DNA of 64,000 nucleotides from Ectothiorhodospira shaposhnikovii. GTDB taxonomy: Bacteria; Pseudomonadota; Gammaproteobacteria; Ectothiorhodospirales; Ectothiorhodospiraceae. This document shows positions 27,740 to 35,629 of the stretch, one piece after another (position 1 is the first letter of the stretch; every line of letters starts with the position of its first letter). The notes under the pieces were generated by a model. It was not told the DNA's origin. It saw only the letters and a list, made by a program, of their open reading frames with translations, and ran no database searches. Position numbers and translations under genes: made by a program. The stretch is from contig NZ_JAJMLZ010000004.1 of NCBI RefSeq assembly GCF_022227765.1, forward strand, positions 62,001 through 126,000, given 5' to 3'.

Positions 27740-29239
27740 GTGGCACTTTCAAGCAAAGAAATTGAAACCCTGGTTAAGCGGCGACACCCCGGCTTCGAGG
27801 CTGGCGTGTCGCACTGGGATTTTCTGGAAAGCTGCTACAACGGTGGCCGCGAGTGGTTTGATGATCACATTTTTCGCTACATCAAGGAAGGCGATGGCGA
27901 GTACAAGGATCGCGTGAAGCGCGCCTATCGCTTCAACCACACGCGGGAAATCGTCGATCTGGTCAACAAGTATCTGTTCAAGGCTGAAGTGCATCGCAAT
28001 TACGAAGACGCGCCCAAAGTCGTGCAGGAATTTTGGATGCGGGCCACCAGGGCCGGTCAGCCCATCGAGCAGTACATGCGTCAACTCTCCCTCAAATCCA
28101 GCACCTTCGGTCGAATCTGGGTGGTGGTGGACAACACCAAGGCCGACGGCAGCCTGATCAGCCGCCGGGATGAGAAAAAGGCCGGTATCCGCACCTACTC
28201 CTACTTTGTCAGACCGCAAATGGTTCTGGATATGAGCTTTGACAAAGAGCAGAACCTCAACTGGATTCTGATCGAGGAAAGCGCCAGGGATGACGCGGAC
28301 CCGTTCGACTCCAGTGGCAAGCTGATCCGGCGCTTCCGCCTGTGGACCAGAGAATACTGGCTGCTGTTTGAAGAGAAGGGCAGCGGCAATCGCAAAACCT
28401 ATCACCAGATTGACGGTGCCGAGCACGGTCTTGGCGTGGTTCCAGTGTTCAACTTCGACAACATCGAGACGGACGACCTTTACAGCGCACCGGCCCTGAT
28501 AGGCGACATTGCCTACCTTGACCGAGCAGTGGCCAATTATCTGTCCAACCTGGACGCCATCATTCAGGACCAATCCTTCAGTCAGCTCGCCATGCCGGCG
28601 CAAGGCTTGCTGCCGGGCGATGACGCCTACAACAAGCTGCTGGAAATGGGCACCAAGCGCGTATTTCTGTTTGACGGAGAAGGCGGCAGTCAGCCCTTTT
28701 ATCTATCTCCAGATGTGAAGCAGGCCGAGCTGATTTTGCAAGTGGTCAAGCAAATCATCAATGAAATCTACCACTCAGTCGGTATGGCCGGCGAGCGCAC
28801 CAAGCAGGATAACTCGGTCGGCATCGACAACAGCTCAGGCGTGGCCAAGGCATACGACTTTGAGCGGGTCAATTCTCTGTTGGCCAGCAAGGGCGACTCT
28901 CTGGACCGCTGCGAGGCCAATCTGGTTCGTCTGGTGTGTCTCTGGAATGGCGAGGAAGAGCCTGAAGACCTGGTGAAGTACCCGGATTCCTTTGACGTTC
29001 GCCGCCTGGTGGACGAGTTCGACATTTCCAGTCGCCTTGCGCTGCTGGAAGCCCCCAGTGCAGTTCGCCGCGAACAAATGCGGGCGCTGGTGGACAAGCT
29101 GTTCCCACGTCTCAAGGACGACCTCAGAAAGTCCATTGATGGCGAGTTGCAGACGTGGCCCCCGAAAGATCCCGTTGACAGCCTGTATGGATCGGCTGTC
29201 AACACAGATACCGGCCAAGATACCGGCCAACCAACCTGA
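27740..29239 (+). CDS. Portal protein, 499 aa
   Basis: Dodecameric ring at the capsid vertex. GTG start after the promoter at 27695. Portal-like features: an N-terminal mixed region, segments such as VKRAYRFNHTREIVDLVNKY and YLFKAEVHRN, and the long helical wing with VVKQIINEIYHSVGMAGER followed by TKQDNSVGIDNSSGVAKAYD. Length and position after terL fit. Family assignment rests on pattern and order. Confidence 0.88.
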   Translation: MALSSKEIETLVKRRHPGFEAGVSHWDFLESCYNGGREWFDDHIFRYIKEGDGEYKDRVKRAYRFNHTREIVDLVNKYLFKAEVHRNYEDAPKVVQEFWMRATRAGQPIEQYMRQLSLKSSTFGRIWVVVDNTKADGSLISRRDEKKAGIRTYSYFVRPQMVLDMSFDKEQNLNWILIEESARDDADPFDSSGKLIRRFRLWTREYWLLFEEKGSGNRKTYHQIDGAEHGLGVVPVFNFDNIETDDLYSAPALIGDIAYLDRAVANYLSNLDAIIQDQSFSQLAMPAQGLLPGDDAYNKLLEMGTKRVFLFDGEGGSQPFYLSPDVKQAELILQVVKQIINEIYHSVGMAGERTKQDNSVGIDNSSGVAKAYDFERVNSLLASKGDSLDRCEANLVRLVCLWNGEEEPEDLVKYPDSFDVRRLVDEFDISSRLALLEAPSAVRREQMRALVDKLFPRLKDDLRKSIDGELQTWPPKDPVDSLYGSAVNTDTGQDTGQPT

Positions 29240-29271
29240 CCTAGAGACTGGTCGATAGAGGAAATCCAACC

Positions 29272-30117
29272 ATGAATTTTGGACGTATTCGCAGAACCCT
29301 GATTGCCCGTGGTTACTGGGACGAGGCCGGCGCCGATGGTGGCGCGGGCGGTGCTTCCGGTGGCGCTGGTAATGAAGGTTCCAAGGGCGACAATCACCCC
29401 GAAAATGCCAAGCCCAAGGGCGAAGGCGACAACGAAGGTGACGGCAAAAAGGAGGAAGGTCGAAAGCCCTCCGATGCCGAAGCCAAGTTGCTCAAGGAGG
29501 TGATGCAGAAAAAGGAACGCATCCGTGACCTCGAAGAGCAGGTCAAAAAGTTCGACGGCATCAACGCGGACGAAGTTCGGGCGCTGCTGAAGGAGCGCCA
29601 GGAACAGGAGCAGCGCAAGCTGGAGGAGAAGGGCGAATGGGAGGCTCTGAAAAAGCAGATGGCCGACGCTCACCAAAATGAGCTGAAGGCTGTCCGTGAA
29701 GAGCTGAGCACCCTCAAGTCCTCGCTGACCGAGCGGGAGCAGGTGATTGAGCGCCTGACCGTCGGCCATCACTTCGACGCCTCCAAGTTCATTGCCGACG
29801 AACTGACGCTGACTCCGGCCAAGGCCAGAGTAGTGTATGGCCCTCACTTCGATGTGGTTGACGGCAACGTGGTGGCTTACGACAAGCCCAGAGGCGCAAA
29901 AGATCGCGCCCCGCTGGTGGACGCCAATGGCGATCATCTGAGCTTTGAACAGGCCATCAAGAAGCTGGTGGATGCCGACCCCGACCGGGACGATCTGTAC
30001 CGTGCCAAAGCCAAGCCTGGCGCGAACAGTCAGACCCTTCCCGGCAAGACTCCGCAAGCGAAGCCGGAGCTGCGTGGGGCGACCAAAATCGCCGCTGCCC
30101 TGAATACCTCCAAGTGA
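29272..30117 (+). CDS. Scaffolding-like protein, 281 aa
   Basis: Gly/Glu/Lys-rich N-terminus, then a long charged coiled coil (residues about 65-165, e.g. KKERIRDLEEQVKKFDGINA), then a smaller C-terminal domain ending TKIAAALNTSK. This is the usual form of siphovirus scaffold proteins encoded between portal and major capsid. No protease gene is seen nearby, so the scaffold may be expelled rather than cleaved. Confidence 0.8.
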   Translation: MNFGRIRRTLIARGYWDEAGADGGAGGASGGAGNEGSKGDNHPENAKPKGEGDNEGDGKKEEGRKPSDAEAKLLKEVMQKKERIRDLEEQVKKFDGINADEVRALLKERQEQEQRKLEEKGEWEALKKQMADAHQNELKAVREELSTLKSSLTEREQVIERLTVGHHFDASKFIADELTLTPAKARVVYGPHFDVVDGNVVAYDKPRGAKDRAPLVDANGDHLSFEQAIKKLVDADPDRDDLYRAKAKPGANSQTLPGKTPQAKPELRGATKIAAALNTSK

Positions 30118-30135
30118 AGTTGCGCCCGAAATAGT

Positions 30136-30151
30136 AAGTAAACAGTTACCT
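30136..30151. promoter_or_regulatory. Dyad operator, 1 mismatch
   Basis: AAGTAAACAGTTACCT, 20 bases ahead of the major capsid start at 30171. Confidence 0.7.
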
Positions 30152-30170
30152 ATCACTTGAGGATATTGCA

Positions 30171-31073
30171 ATGCCTTTGCTGAAAGAAGAAGCTGCCAAG
30201 CTCTCCAATAACGATCTGGTCGCCGGTGTCATCGAAGAAGTGATCGACAAGGAAGACCTGCTGGCTGTCCTGCCCTTTACCGAAACCAAGGGCAAGGCTT
30301 ACGTCTACAACCGGGAAAACTTCATTTCCGAGGCCGTGTTCCTTGACCCGAACGAAGTGGTGCCGGAAGAAGCCTCCACGTTCGAGGAAGTGGTGGCTCG
30401 CCTGCGCATCCTGATCGGTGACGTGGATGTGGACAAGTTCCTGAACACCACCATGGACGATACCAACAACCAGAAGGCAATCCAGATTGCACAGAAGGCC
30501 AAGGGTATCGCTCGCAAGTTCCGTCGCACCCTGGCCAACGGTAACGCCAGCGTCAACGCCAAGGAGTTCGATGGCGTGCATCGCCTGGTGACTGCCAATC
30601 AGACCATCTCTGCCGGCACCAATGGCAACGCTCTGACGCTCTCCATGCTGGACGAGCTGCTGGATGCAGTGCCCAATGGCGCCGACGTGCTGATGATGCG
30701 TTCCGGCACCATTCGCGCCTACCGTGCCCTGCTGCGGGCCTCCGGCGGCCTGGAGCCTGCACACGTCATGATGGAAAACTTCGGTCGCCCGATGCTGACC
30801 CATAACGGCGTGCCGATCATCGTCAACGACTTCCTGCCCTCCAATGAAGTCCAGGGTTCTTCCTCCGCTACCGCTTCCATCTACGCCATGCGTCTGAACG
30901 AAGTGGACGGTCTGCACGGCATCTTCGGCGGTGGTAATGCCGGTTTCGTGGTCGAGGACATCGGCACTGTGCAGAACAAGGACGCTACCCGGACCCGCGT
31001 GAAGTGGTACTGCGGTCTGGCGCTGAAGAGCACCCGTTCCCTGGCTCGTGTTCGCGGTGTCACCAACGTCTAA
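30171..31073 (+). CDS. Major capsid protein, 300 aa
   Basis: HK97-fold capsid subunit by position, length and sequence style: an N-terminal arm, a spine helix region (DNNQKAIQIAQKAKGIARKF is near it), an A-domain end with RTRVKWYCGLALKSTRSLAR. TTGAGGATATT lies ahead of the ATG. Between scaffold and head-completion genes, with a dyad upstream and a terminator downstream, as expected for the most highly expressed gene. Confidence 0.9.
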   Translation: MPLLKEEAAKLSNNDLVAGVIEEVIDKEDLLAVLPFTETKGKAYVYNRENFISEAVFLDPNEVVPEEASTFEEVVARLRILIGDVDVDKFLNTTMDDTNNQKAIQIAQKAKGIARKFRRTLANGNASVNAKEFDGVHRLVTANQTISAGTNGNALTLSMLDELLDAVPNGADVLMMRSGTIRAYRALLRASGGLEPAHVMMENFGRPMLTHNGVPIIVNDFLPSNEVQGSSSATASIYAMRLNEVDGLHGIFGGGNAGFVVEDIGTVQNKDATRTRVKWYCGLALKSTRSLARVRGVTNV

Positions 31074-31081
31074 GGAATAGT

Positions 31082-31101
31082 AAGTAACGGATTACTATAA
31101 T
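31082..31101 (+). promoter_or_regulatory. Dyad operator overlapping TATAAT
   Basis: AAGTAACGGATTACTA (31082-31097, one mismatch) shares bases with TATAAT at 31096-31101. Confidence 0.7.
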
Positions 31102-31131
31102 GCGGGTGAGGGGAAACCTTCACCCGCTTTT
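31102..31131 (+). terminator. Intrinsic terminator after the major capsid gene
   Basis: GCGGGTGA and TCACCCGC close a stem extended by GG/CC around GAAA, followed by TTTT. It directly follows the promoter-like dyad at 31082. Confidence 0.85.
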
Positions 31132-31149
31132 CATTGAACAGGAGAAACC

Positions 31150-31608
31150 ATGAAGCTGCGAATTGTTGAACCAGGCTGGGAGTTTTACACCGGACCCTTC
31201 TCTGGCGTGATGTTTCTGAATGGCGTATCAACCCGAGACGTGACCAAGTTCGAGGAAGACCGCATCGCCGCCAGCGTGCGAGTGGTTTCCGAGGACGGCC
31301 AGGCCGTCGGTGCCGCCAACGACATCATCAGGGGAAAGGATCTGCGGGCCGAGGTAGTGCCCGAAAGTGCCAGAGCCGATGCCGAATCCGAGAAGGTCAC
31401 TGTCGAGGCTGTCCAAGAGCCGCCGGTGGCCAAGAAAGTCTCTGACGACAAAGTGTGGACCCAGGAAGAGTTGGAGAGCGTTGCTGACAGCAGGGGTATC
31501 GCCGGCCTGCGCGAAATTGGCGAGCCTCTTGGCGTTCGATCCAAGTCCATCAAGGAGCTGATCGACGGCATCATCAAGGCCCAGGGCGGCCAAACCTCTG
31601 CGGAGTAA
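31150..31608 (+). CDS. Head-region protein with HeH/LEM-like C-terminus, 152 aa
   Basis: AGGAGAAACC precedes the ATG. The N-terminus (MKLRIVEPGWEFYTGPFSGV) is beta-rich. The last 45 residues (WTQEELESVADSRGIAGLRE, then IGEPLGVRSKSIKELIDGII) fit the small two-helix HeH/LEM-type domain found in phage head-completion proteins. Linker is Glu/Val-rich. Exact role unknown. Confidence 0.7.
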   Translation: MKLRIVEPGWEFYTGPFSGVMFLNGVSTRDVTKFEEDRIAASVRVVSEDGQAVGAANDIIRGKDLRAEVVPESARADAESEKVTVEAVQEPPVAKKVSDDKVWTQEELESVADSRGIAGLREIGEPLGVRSKSIKELIDGIIKAQGGQTSAE

Positions 31609-31614
31609 TCAACC

Positions 31615-32400
31615 ATGAACGTCTACCGCAATGGCTCCGTGGTGCATGTGACCATCGACTTTTTGAACGAGTCGGGCATTCCATTTGTGCCGACCGAGGC
31701 CGTCTACCGCGTGGTTGACGAGTCTCTGACTGAAATCGTCGGAGAAACGCCGATTGAATTGGCTCCCGGCAGCACGTCCATTGTGGTAGCGGTCGATGGT
31801 GAGCATAACGAACTTGGCGAGGACGCCATTCGATCCATCCGCAAGATCGAGGTGATTGCCAAGACCCAGGAGCAAAACCACGTTTTGCTGTCTGAAATGT
31901 ATCTGATTGCCTCCGCCAATCTGCTCGTGCCCGGCAAAAACAGCTTTCAGACCTACGAGCAGGCGCTGATGACGGCCATGGACATGCCGGAAATGGTGGG
32001 TTGGGAGGCTTCTTCGAGGGATCAGCGTGTCGGCGCCATGGTCGAGGCACACCACCGCATCGGCGCTCTGAAGTTTTCGGTGGCATTTGATGACTGGCAA
32101 TCCAGGTTGACCACCAGCGGCTATATCGCGGACGTGCGCGAGCTGACCGAGGCCGAGTTGGCAGCTTTGTCCGTTCGCTTCTTGCAGGCCATCCGCAAGG
32201 CACAGGTGGCCGAGGCCAACGTCATCCTGGGAGGTGATCCCGTGGCGGACAGACGAAGAGAGGGTCTGATGGTGGATACCGTGGGCGAGTCCAAGACCAT
32301 GTTCAGACATGGAAAACCGATCCAACTGCCGGTATCCAGCCATGCCCTGCGGTATCTCTCCGGCTACATCAGCATGACCGTTGGGATCGGCCGCAGATGA
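31615..32400 (+). CDS. Head-tail connector-like protein, 261 aa
   Basis: Begins MNVYRNGSVVHVTIDFLNES, a beta-rich first 90 residues, then a helical half (QTYEQALMTAMDMPEMVGWE and onward) typical of connector or adaptor proteins. Position after the major capsid supports head completion. No specific family identified. Confidence 0.6.
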   Translation: MNVYRNGSVVHVTIDFLNESGIPFVPTEAVYRVVDESLTEIVGETPIELAPGSTSIVVAVDGEHNELGEDAIRSIRKIEVIAKTQEQNHVLLSEMYLIASANLLVPGKNSFQTYEQALMTAMDMPEMVGWEASSRDQRVGAMVEAHHRIGALKFSVAFDDWQSRLTTSGYIADVRELTEAELAALSVRFLQAIRKAQVAEANVILGGDPVADRRREGLMVDTVGESKTMFRHGKPIQLPVSSHALRYLSGYISMTVGIGRR

Positions 32401-33137
32401 ATGTCGCCAACGAGCTTGAGAGACAGGCGAGCCAGTTTGCTCTCCGACACGAGCGGTTCCTGTTGGCTCTGCGCGGCGTCATGTCCGAGGCCATCGGTGG
32501 CAAAGACTGGATGACGCAGCGAGGCATTGGCCAGGTGCGAAGGCAAGGTAGAGAGCTTGGCAGACAGCACTTTCTGGATCAACGCGAGAGCATGAGAAAG
32601 CTGGCCGACGACCTCGTGAGCGGCCTCTGCAGCGGTGCCAAAACTTCTTCTGTCGAGGGACGGGCGAGGGCGAGCCAGCACGCCGCGTCACTACTGAAGG
32701 AAAGCTGGGCCTCTCTGCAGGCCCAAATAGAGAGGGATGTGTTGGCCGCAGAGCGCCAGGTTCGACACATGGCCATGCGGGTCAGAATGTTGGCTGACAA
32801 TCAGGGGTGGTCCCTGTCGGCATCTGCAATCGCAGTTCGGGAGCAAACTCAGGGCGACCCAAGGTTTCGGTTTGTGGATCGCTCAGGGCGCGCCTGGGGT
32901 TCTCAGAGATATGTCCGGACGCTGCTCAGGGCGCTTCTGTTTGAGCTTCACAACGAATGCACGATGATCCTGCTGGCCGACATGGGCTTTGACAGTGCGG
33001 TGGTGAGATACCCGGAGCCGCATCGTTTTGACGGCATTATCATCAGCCTGATTGGGCACGATGGGCTACCCACCTATGATCAGCTCAGGGACGATGTTTT
33101 CCACCCAAATTCCCCTGCATTGATAAGTCATCGGTGA
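32397..33137 (+). CDS. Minor capsid protein-like, 246 aa
   Basis: ATGA overlap with the previous gene. The C-terminal half carries VDRSGRAWGSQRYVRTLLRA, then HRFDGIIISLIGHDGLPTYD and FHPNSPALI, resembling minor capsid proteins of the Phage_min_cap2 type, where a GR-W-YV...R and an HPN motif recur. The N-terminal half is helical and charged. Assignment is moderate. Confidence 0.65.
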   Translation: MNVANELERQASQFALRHERFLLALRGVMSEAIGGKDWMTQRGIGQVRRQGRELGRQHFLDQRESMRKLADDLVSGLCSGAKTSSVEGRARASQHAASLLKESWASLQAQIERDVLAAERQVRHMAMRVRMLADNQGWSLSASAIAVREQTQGDPRFRFVDRSGRAWGSQRYVRTLLRALLFELHNECTMILLADMGFDSAVVRYPEPHRFDGIIISLIGHDGLPTYDQLRDDVFHPNSPALISHR

Positions 33138-33167
33138 CTTTTGTCAAGAGCGTTTTGGAGATATAAT
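33125..33167 (+). promoter_or_regulatory. Dyad operator (perfect) and TATAAT
   Basis: AAGTCATCGGTGACTT (33125-33140) matches at all fixed positions. TATAAT follows at 33162-33167 with TTTTGT 17 bases before it, ahead of the gene at 33174. Confidence 0.75.
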
Positions 33168-33173
33168 TGAGGC

Positions 33174-33518
33174 ATGTTTACGCCGACCGCATTCTGCAAA
33201 GTGACGAGGATCTTGCCCGACTATGACGAGTTCGGGCAGAACCGTTTTGGCGTTACCAGAACCTCGCGCTGCGGCGTGGTCAAGTTGTCGGTTGGCCAAA
33301 CCAAAACTTCGGTTCGGGCCGACAGCTCTGCCAGCCGTGGCGCGGCCAGAGAAGAGGTTGCCGACGCGGTGCTGCTGTTCCGTCACCAGGAGCAAATCAG
33401 CCTGGGCGACAAGATCGAGGTGGCCGGCGTCACGCTGAGAACAACCGGAATCGTCATTCGCCATGATGTCTATGGTCGCATAGATCATCTTGAGGTGAGC
33501 TGTCAGATATGGGCATGA
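33174..33518 (+). CDS. Head-closure/neck-like protein, 114 aa
   Basis: Small beta-rich protein (MFTPTAFCKVTRILPDYDEF) between head and tail genes. It sits in the place of the head-closure or stopper protein of lambda-like phages, but the sequence alone does not prove it. Only seven bases separate TATAAT and the ATG, so the upstream transcript may also serve it. Confidence 0.6.
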   Translation: MFTPTAFCKVTRILPDYDEFGQNRFGVTRTSRCGVVKLSVGQTKTSVRADSSASRGAAREEVADAVLLFRHQEQISLGDKIEVAGVTLRTTGIVIRHDVYGRIDHLEVSCQIWA

Positions 33519-33961
33519 GAATTTTCAACTCAGCCACTGCCGGCCTTTTCAGGATTGGCAATGCCGTCAGAGCAAAGGCAAGAAGTAGCATGAGCGGCAG
33601 TGCGGAAGAGTTGGCAGCCGTTGCTCGCAAGATGGCGCCGGTTGACGAGGGCAATCTTGAGGATGCCATTGTCGTGAGCGAGGCCGGACGTGGCCTGTTT
33701 GGCGGTATCAAATTCGAGGTCAAGATCGACGAGAACATGCCCCTGCCGGAGAAGCCAGGCAAAACGGTGGGCGACTACGCGACCATCATGCACGAGCAAC
33801 TGACGCCATACGGGCCGCTTCAGCTTGGACCTGCGTCCATTGAGAAGCAAAAGACCACCGACGTGATCGTGGGCGGCGGATTTCTTGAAAGAGCGGCCGA
33901 TCAGGTGTCCCCGAGTATCGTCCGCTCCATTCATGATGCCATTGCAAAGGTGCTCAGATGA
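33509..33961 (+). CDS. HK97 gp10-like tail component, 150 aa
   Basis: Overlaps the preceding gene by 10 bases. The N-terminal basic helical part (FRIGNAVRAKARSSMSGSAE), then MAPVDEGNLEDAIVVSEAGR, YATIMHEQLTPYGPL and GGGFLERAADQVSPSIVRSI match the gp10 tail-completion type (APVDxGxLxxxI, MHExG-like and FLxRAxxxxxxxI). ATG at 33509; a second ATG at 33515 is possible. Confidence 0.8.
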   Translation: MGMRIFNSATAGLFRIGNAVRAKARSSMSGSAEELAAVARKMAPVDEGNLEDAIVVSEAGRGLFGGIKFEVKIDENMPLPEKPGKTVGDYATIMHEQLTPYGPLQLGPASIEKQKTTDVIVGGGFLERAADQVSPSIVRSIHDAIAKVLR

Positions 33962-34335
33962 TTTCCTCCTTGTCCAAGTATCTTGAGGCGCAAGGCGTCG
34001 GCGTTGTTGGTCGGGACATCTTCGTCCGCAACATGCCCTATACGGTTCGACGTGGCATTTTGATCACAGAGCCGCTTACCGGGACCATGATTGATCCGGA
34101 GCTGCCTGATTATTACAAGACGCGCATCAACCTGATCGTGCGCAGCCAGACCTACGAGGATGGGCTTGCGCTGGCCGAAACCCTGGTGGATCGCTTGAAG
34201 CTGAACGAAACCAGAATGCAGGGCGTTCTGGTCAAGTACATGCACCCAAGGCACCTTCCTGTGCCATACCCAATCTCCGACGGTGAGAACCTGGAGATCA
34301 GCGTCAGTTTCGACGTTGTTTTTGTCAAAGACTAA
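33958..34335 (+). CDS. Tail terminator/minor capsid-like protein, 125 aa
   Basis: ATGA overlap with the gp10-like gene. MISSLSKYLEAQGVGVVGRD, then YYKTRINLIVRSQTYEDGLA and a C-terminal strand pair (LEISVSFDVVFVKD) fit tail terminators or the small minor capsid proteins found in this slot. The terminator ring would cap the tail tube and join it to the head. Confidence 0.7.
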   Translation: MISSLSKYLEAQGVGVVGRDIFVRNMPYTVRRGILITEPLTGTMIDPELPDYYKTRINLIVRSQTYEDGLALAETLVDRLKLNETRMQGVLVKYMHPRHLPVPYPISDGENLEISVSFDVVFVKD

Positions 34336-34349
34336 GTAAACAATGACTT
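34334..34349. promoter_or_regulatory. Dyad operator (perfect)
   Basis: AAGTAAACAATGACTT overlaps the stop codon of the tail-terminator gene and lies 19 bases ahead of the major tail gene. Confidence 0.75.
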
Positions 34350-34367
34350 ATTAGGAGTTTGAAAGGC

Positions 34368-34874
34368 ATGTCCGATACCAAAAACGTGAAACTTGGCGTA
34401 TGCACGGTCTATTTCGACGACAAGGACTTGGGATTCACCAAGGGCGGCGTTGAAGTGGAAGTGAGTACCGACACCCATAAGGTCACTGTTGACCAGTTTG
34501 GTGAGTCCGAGGTCAACGAGTACATCATGAAGCGTACCGTTGTCGCCCGCGTCCCCCTGGCCGAAACCACGCTGCAGAACCTGGTCAAGATCATGCCCGG
34601 CGCCGAGCTGGTTGGTAGCGGCGACAAGCTGCGCGTCGATGTGACCAATGGCGTGGGCATCAGCTTGCTCGATACCGCCAAAAAGCTGCGCCTGGTTCCC
34701 GTGGGCGCTGTCGATTCCAACGACGACTTTGTGATTCACCGGGCGGCCACTGCCGGCGCCATCAGCTTTGCCTACAAGGTCAACGAAGAGCGCATTTTCA
34801 ACTGCGAATTTACCGGCTATCCCGACCCGAGCACCAAGCTGCTGTTCAGCGTTGGTGACGAAGAAGCCGCTTAA
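34368..34874 (+). CDS. Major tail (tube) protein, 168 aa
   Basis: Start at 34368 is chosen for TAGGAG upstream. The beta-rich sequence (VKLGVCTVYFDDKDLGFTKG, GVEVEVSTDTHKVTVDQFGE, then EYIMKRTVVARVPLAE) is typical of siphovirus tube proteins. A dyad precedes it and a hairpin follows, consistent with high expression. Position between the tail terminator and the chaperone pair supports it. Confidence 0.88.
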   Translation: MSDTKNVKLGVCTVYFDDKDLGFTKGGVEVEVSTDTHKVTVDQFGESEVNEYIMKRTVVARVPLAETTLQNLVKIMPGAELVGSGDKLRVDVTNGVGISLLDTAKKLRLVPVGAVDSNDDFVIHRAATAGAISFAYKVNEERIFNCEFTGYPDPSTKLLFSVGDEEAA

Positions 34875-34898
34875 TTCTCCACTCAGCAACCCAAGACA

Positions 34899-34922
34899 AT
34901 GGCCTCTGTATCAAGAGGCCAT
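34899..34922 (+). terminator. Hairpin after the major tail gene
   Basis: ATGGCCTCT and AGAGGCCAT, a perfect 9-bp stem around GTATCA. No T tract; possibly a partial terminator reducing expression of downstream genes. Confidence 0.5.
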
Positions 34923-34944
34923 GACCCAACGAAAGGAATAGAAC

Positions 34945-35298
34945 ATGGCAAAGCTGCTCAATCTCGATGACCTGGCTCCGAAGACCGATCTGGTGATCCG
35001 CTTTGGAGGTGAAGAGTATCCCATCGAACCCATGAGTGTTGAGGCGTTCATCGAGCTGAACAAGAAGGCTCAGAAGCTGGACGCGAAGGCCGAGAAGGAC
35101 AAAAGCCCTGCGGAAGAGGTGGAGATGCTGGTTGAAACCATCCGCGCTTCCGTGCCGGCCTGTCCCGAGAAGGTACTGCGGTCCATGAAGCTGGTTCAGC
35201 TCTACGCCATTATGAATTTCATTCGTGAGCAGGCCGGCGAACAGGCCGTCGCCAATGATGCCGAGGAACCCGCCAAGGAGGGCGAGGAAAAAAAGTAA
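34945..35298 (+). CDS. Tail assembly chaperone, upstream (G-like), 117 aa
   Basis: Helical acidic protein (MAKLLNLDDLAPKTDLVIRF, then MSVEAFIELNKKAQKLDAKA) between the tube and tape-measure genes, the place of lambda G. The last codons GAA AAA AAG TAA contain a slippery A-AAA-AAG at 35289-35295. A -1 shift there enters the open frame that runs through the next gene, giving a 225-residue G-GT fusion. Confidence 0.88.
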   Translation: MAKLLNLDDLAPKTDLVIRFGGEEYPIEPMSVEAFIELNKKAQKLDAKAEKDKSPAEEVEMLVETIRASVPACPEKVLRSMKLVQLYAIMNFIREQAGEQAVANDAEEPAKEGEEKK

Positions 35299-35621
35299 AT
35301 GATGAGGTGGAAGCGGTTGATTTCGGCTATCTGTTCAGCCGCTTCTGCCACTTCTACCGCATGACCGACGATCAGGTTTTGGCAATGCCTGTTCGTCGGT
35401 TCTGGCTGATGAATGCAAACATCAATCGCATTCAGGCCGAGGGTGACTTGAGGCAACTGGTGCTTTTGACCACCGCACAGGCCGCCGATGGGGATGTAAG
35501 AGAGAAGCAGCGTCAGGCGCTGGTTGCAGAAATGGGCAATGTCATGGTGATGAACAGAAGGGAGGAACTTGACCGGAGCGGGCTTGAACTGCTCAGGGCC
35601 ATGAGTAAAGGCTTAATGTAG
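34945..35621 (+). CDS. Frameshift tail assembly chaperone fusion (G-GT type)
   Basis: The downstream frame is open from the slippery site: after A-AAA-AAG the -1 frame reads V N D E V E A V D F and continues to 35621. Tail chaperone pairs across long-tailed phages use such -1 (sometimes +1) shifts to make a fixed ratio of short and long forms. The slip would replace the stop at 35296-35298. Efficiency cannot be judged from sequence alone. Confidence 0.8.
35289..35295 (+). other. -1 ribosomal slippery site
   Basis: A-AAA-AAG in the correct phase, one codon before the stop of the G-like gene. Confidence 0.8.
35307..35621 (+). CDS. Tail assembly chaperone, downstream (T) part
   Basis: Reads GTG-start MEAVDFGYLFSRFCHFYRMT if begun independently, but most likely expressed only by frameshift from 34945. 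The sequence is helical and ends with ELLRAMSKGLM. No strong ribosome-binding site lies upstream of the GTG, supporting the frameshift model. Confidence 0.75.
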   Translation: MEAVDFGYLFSRFCHFYRMTDDQVLAMPVRRFWLMNANINRIQAEGDLRQLVLLTTAQAADGDVREKQRQALVAEMGNVMVMNRREELDRSGLELLRAMSKGLM

Positions 35622-35629
35622 GGAAGACC

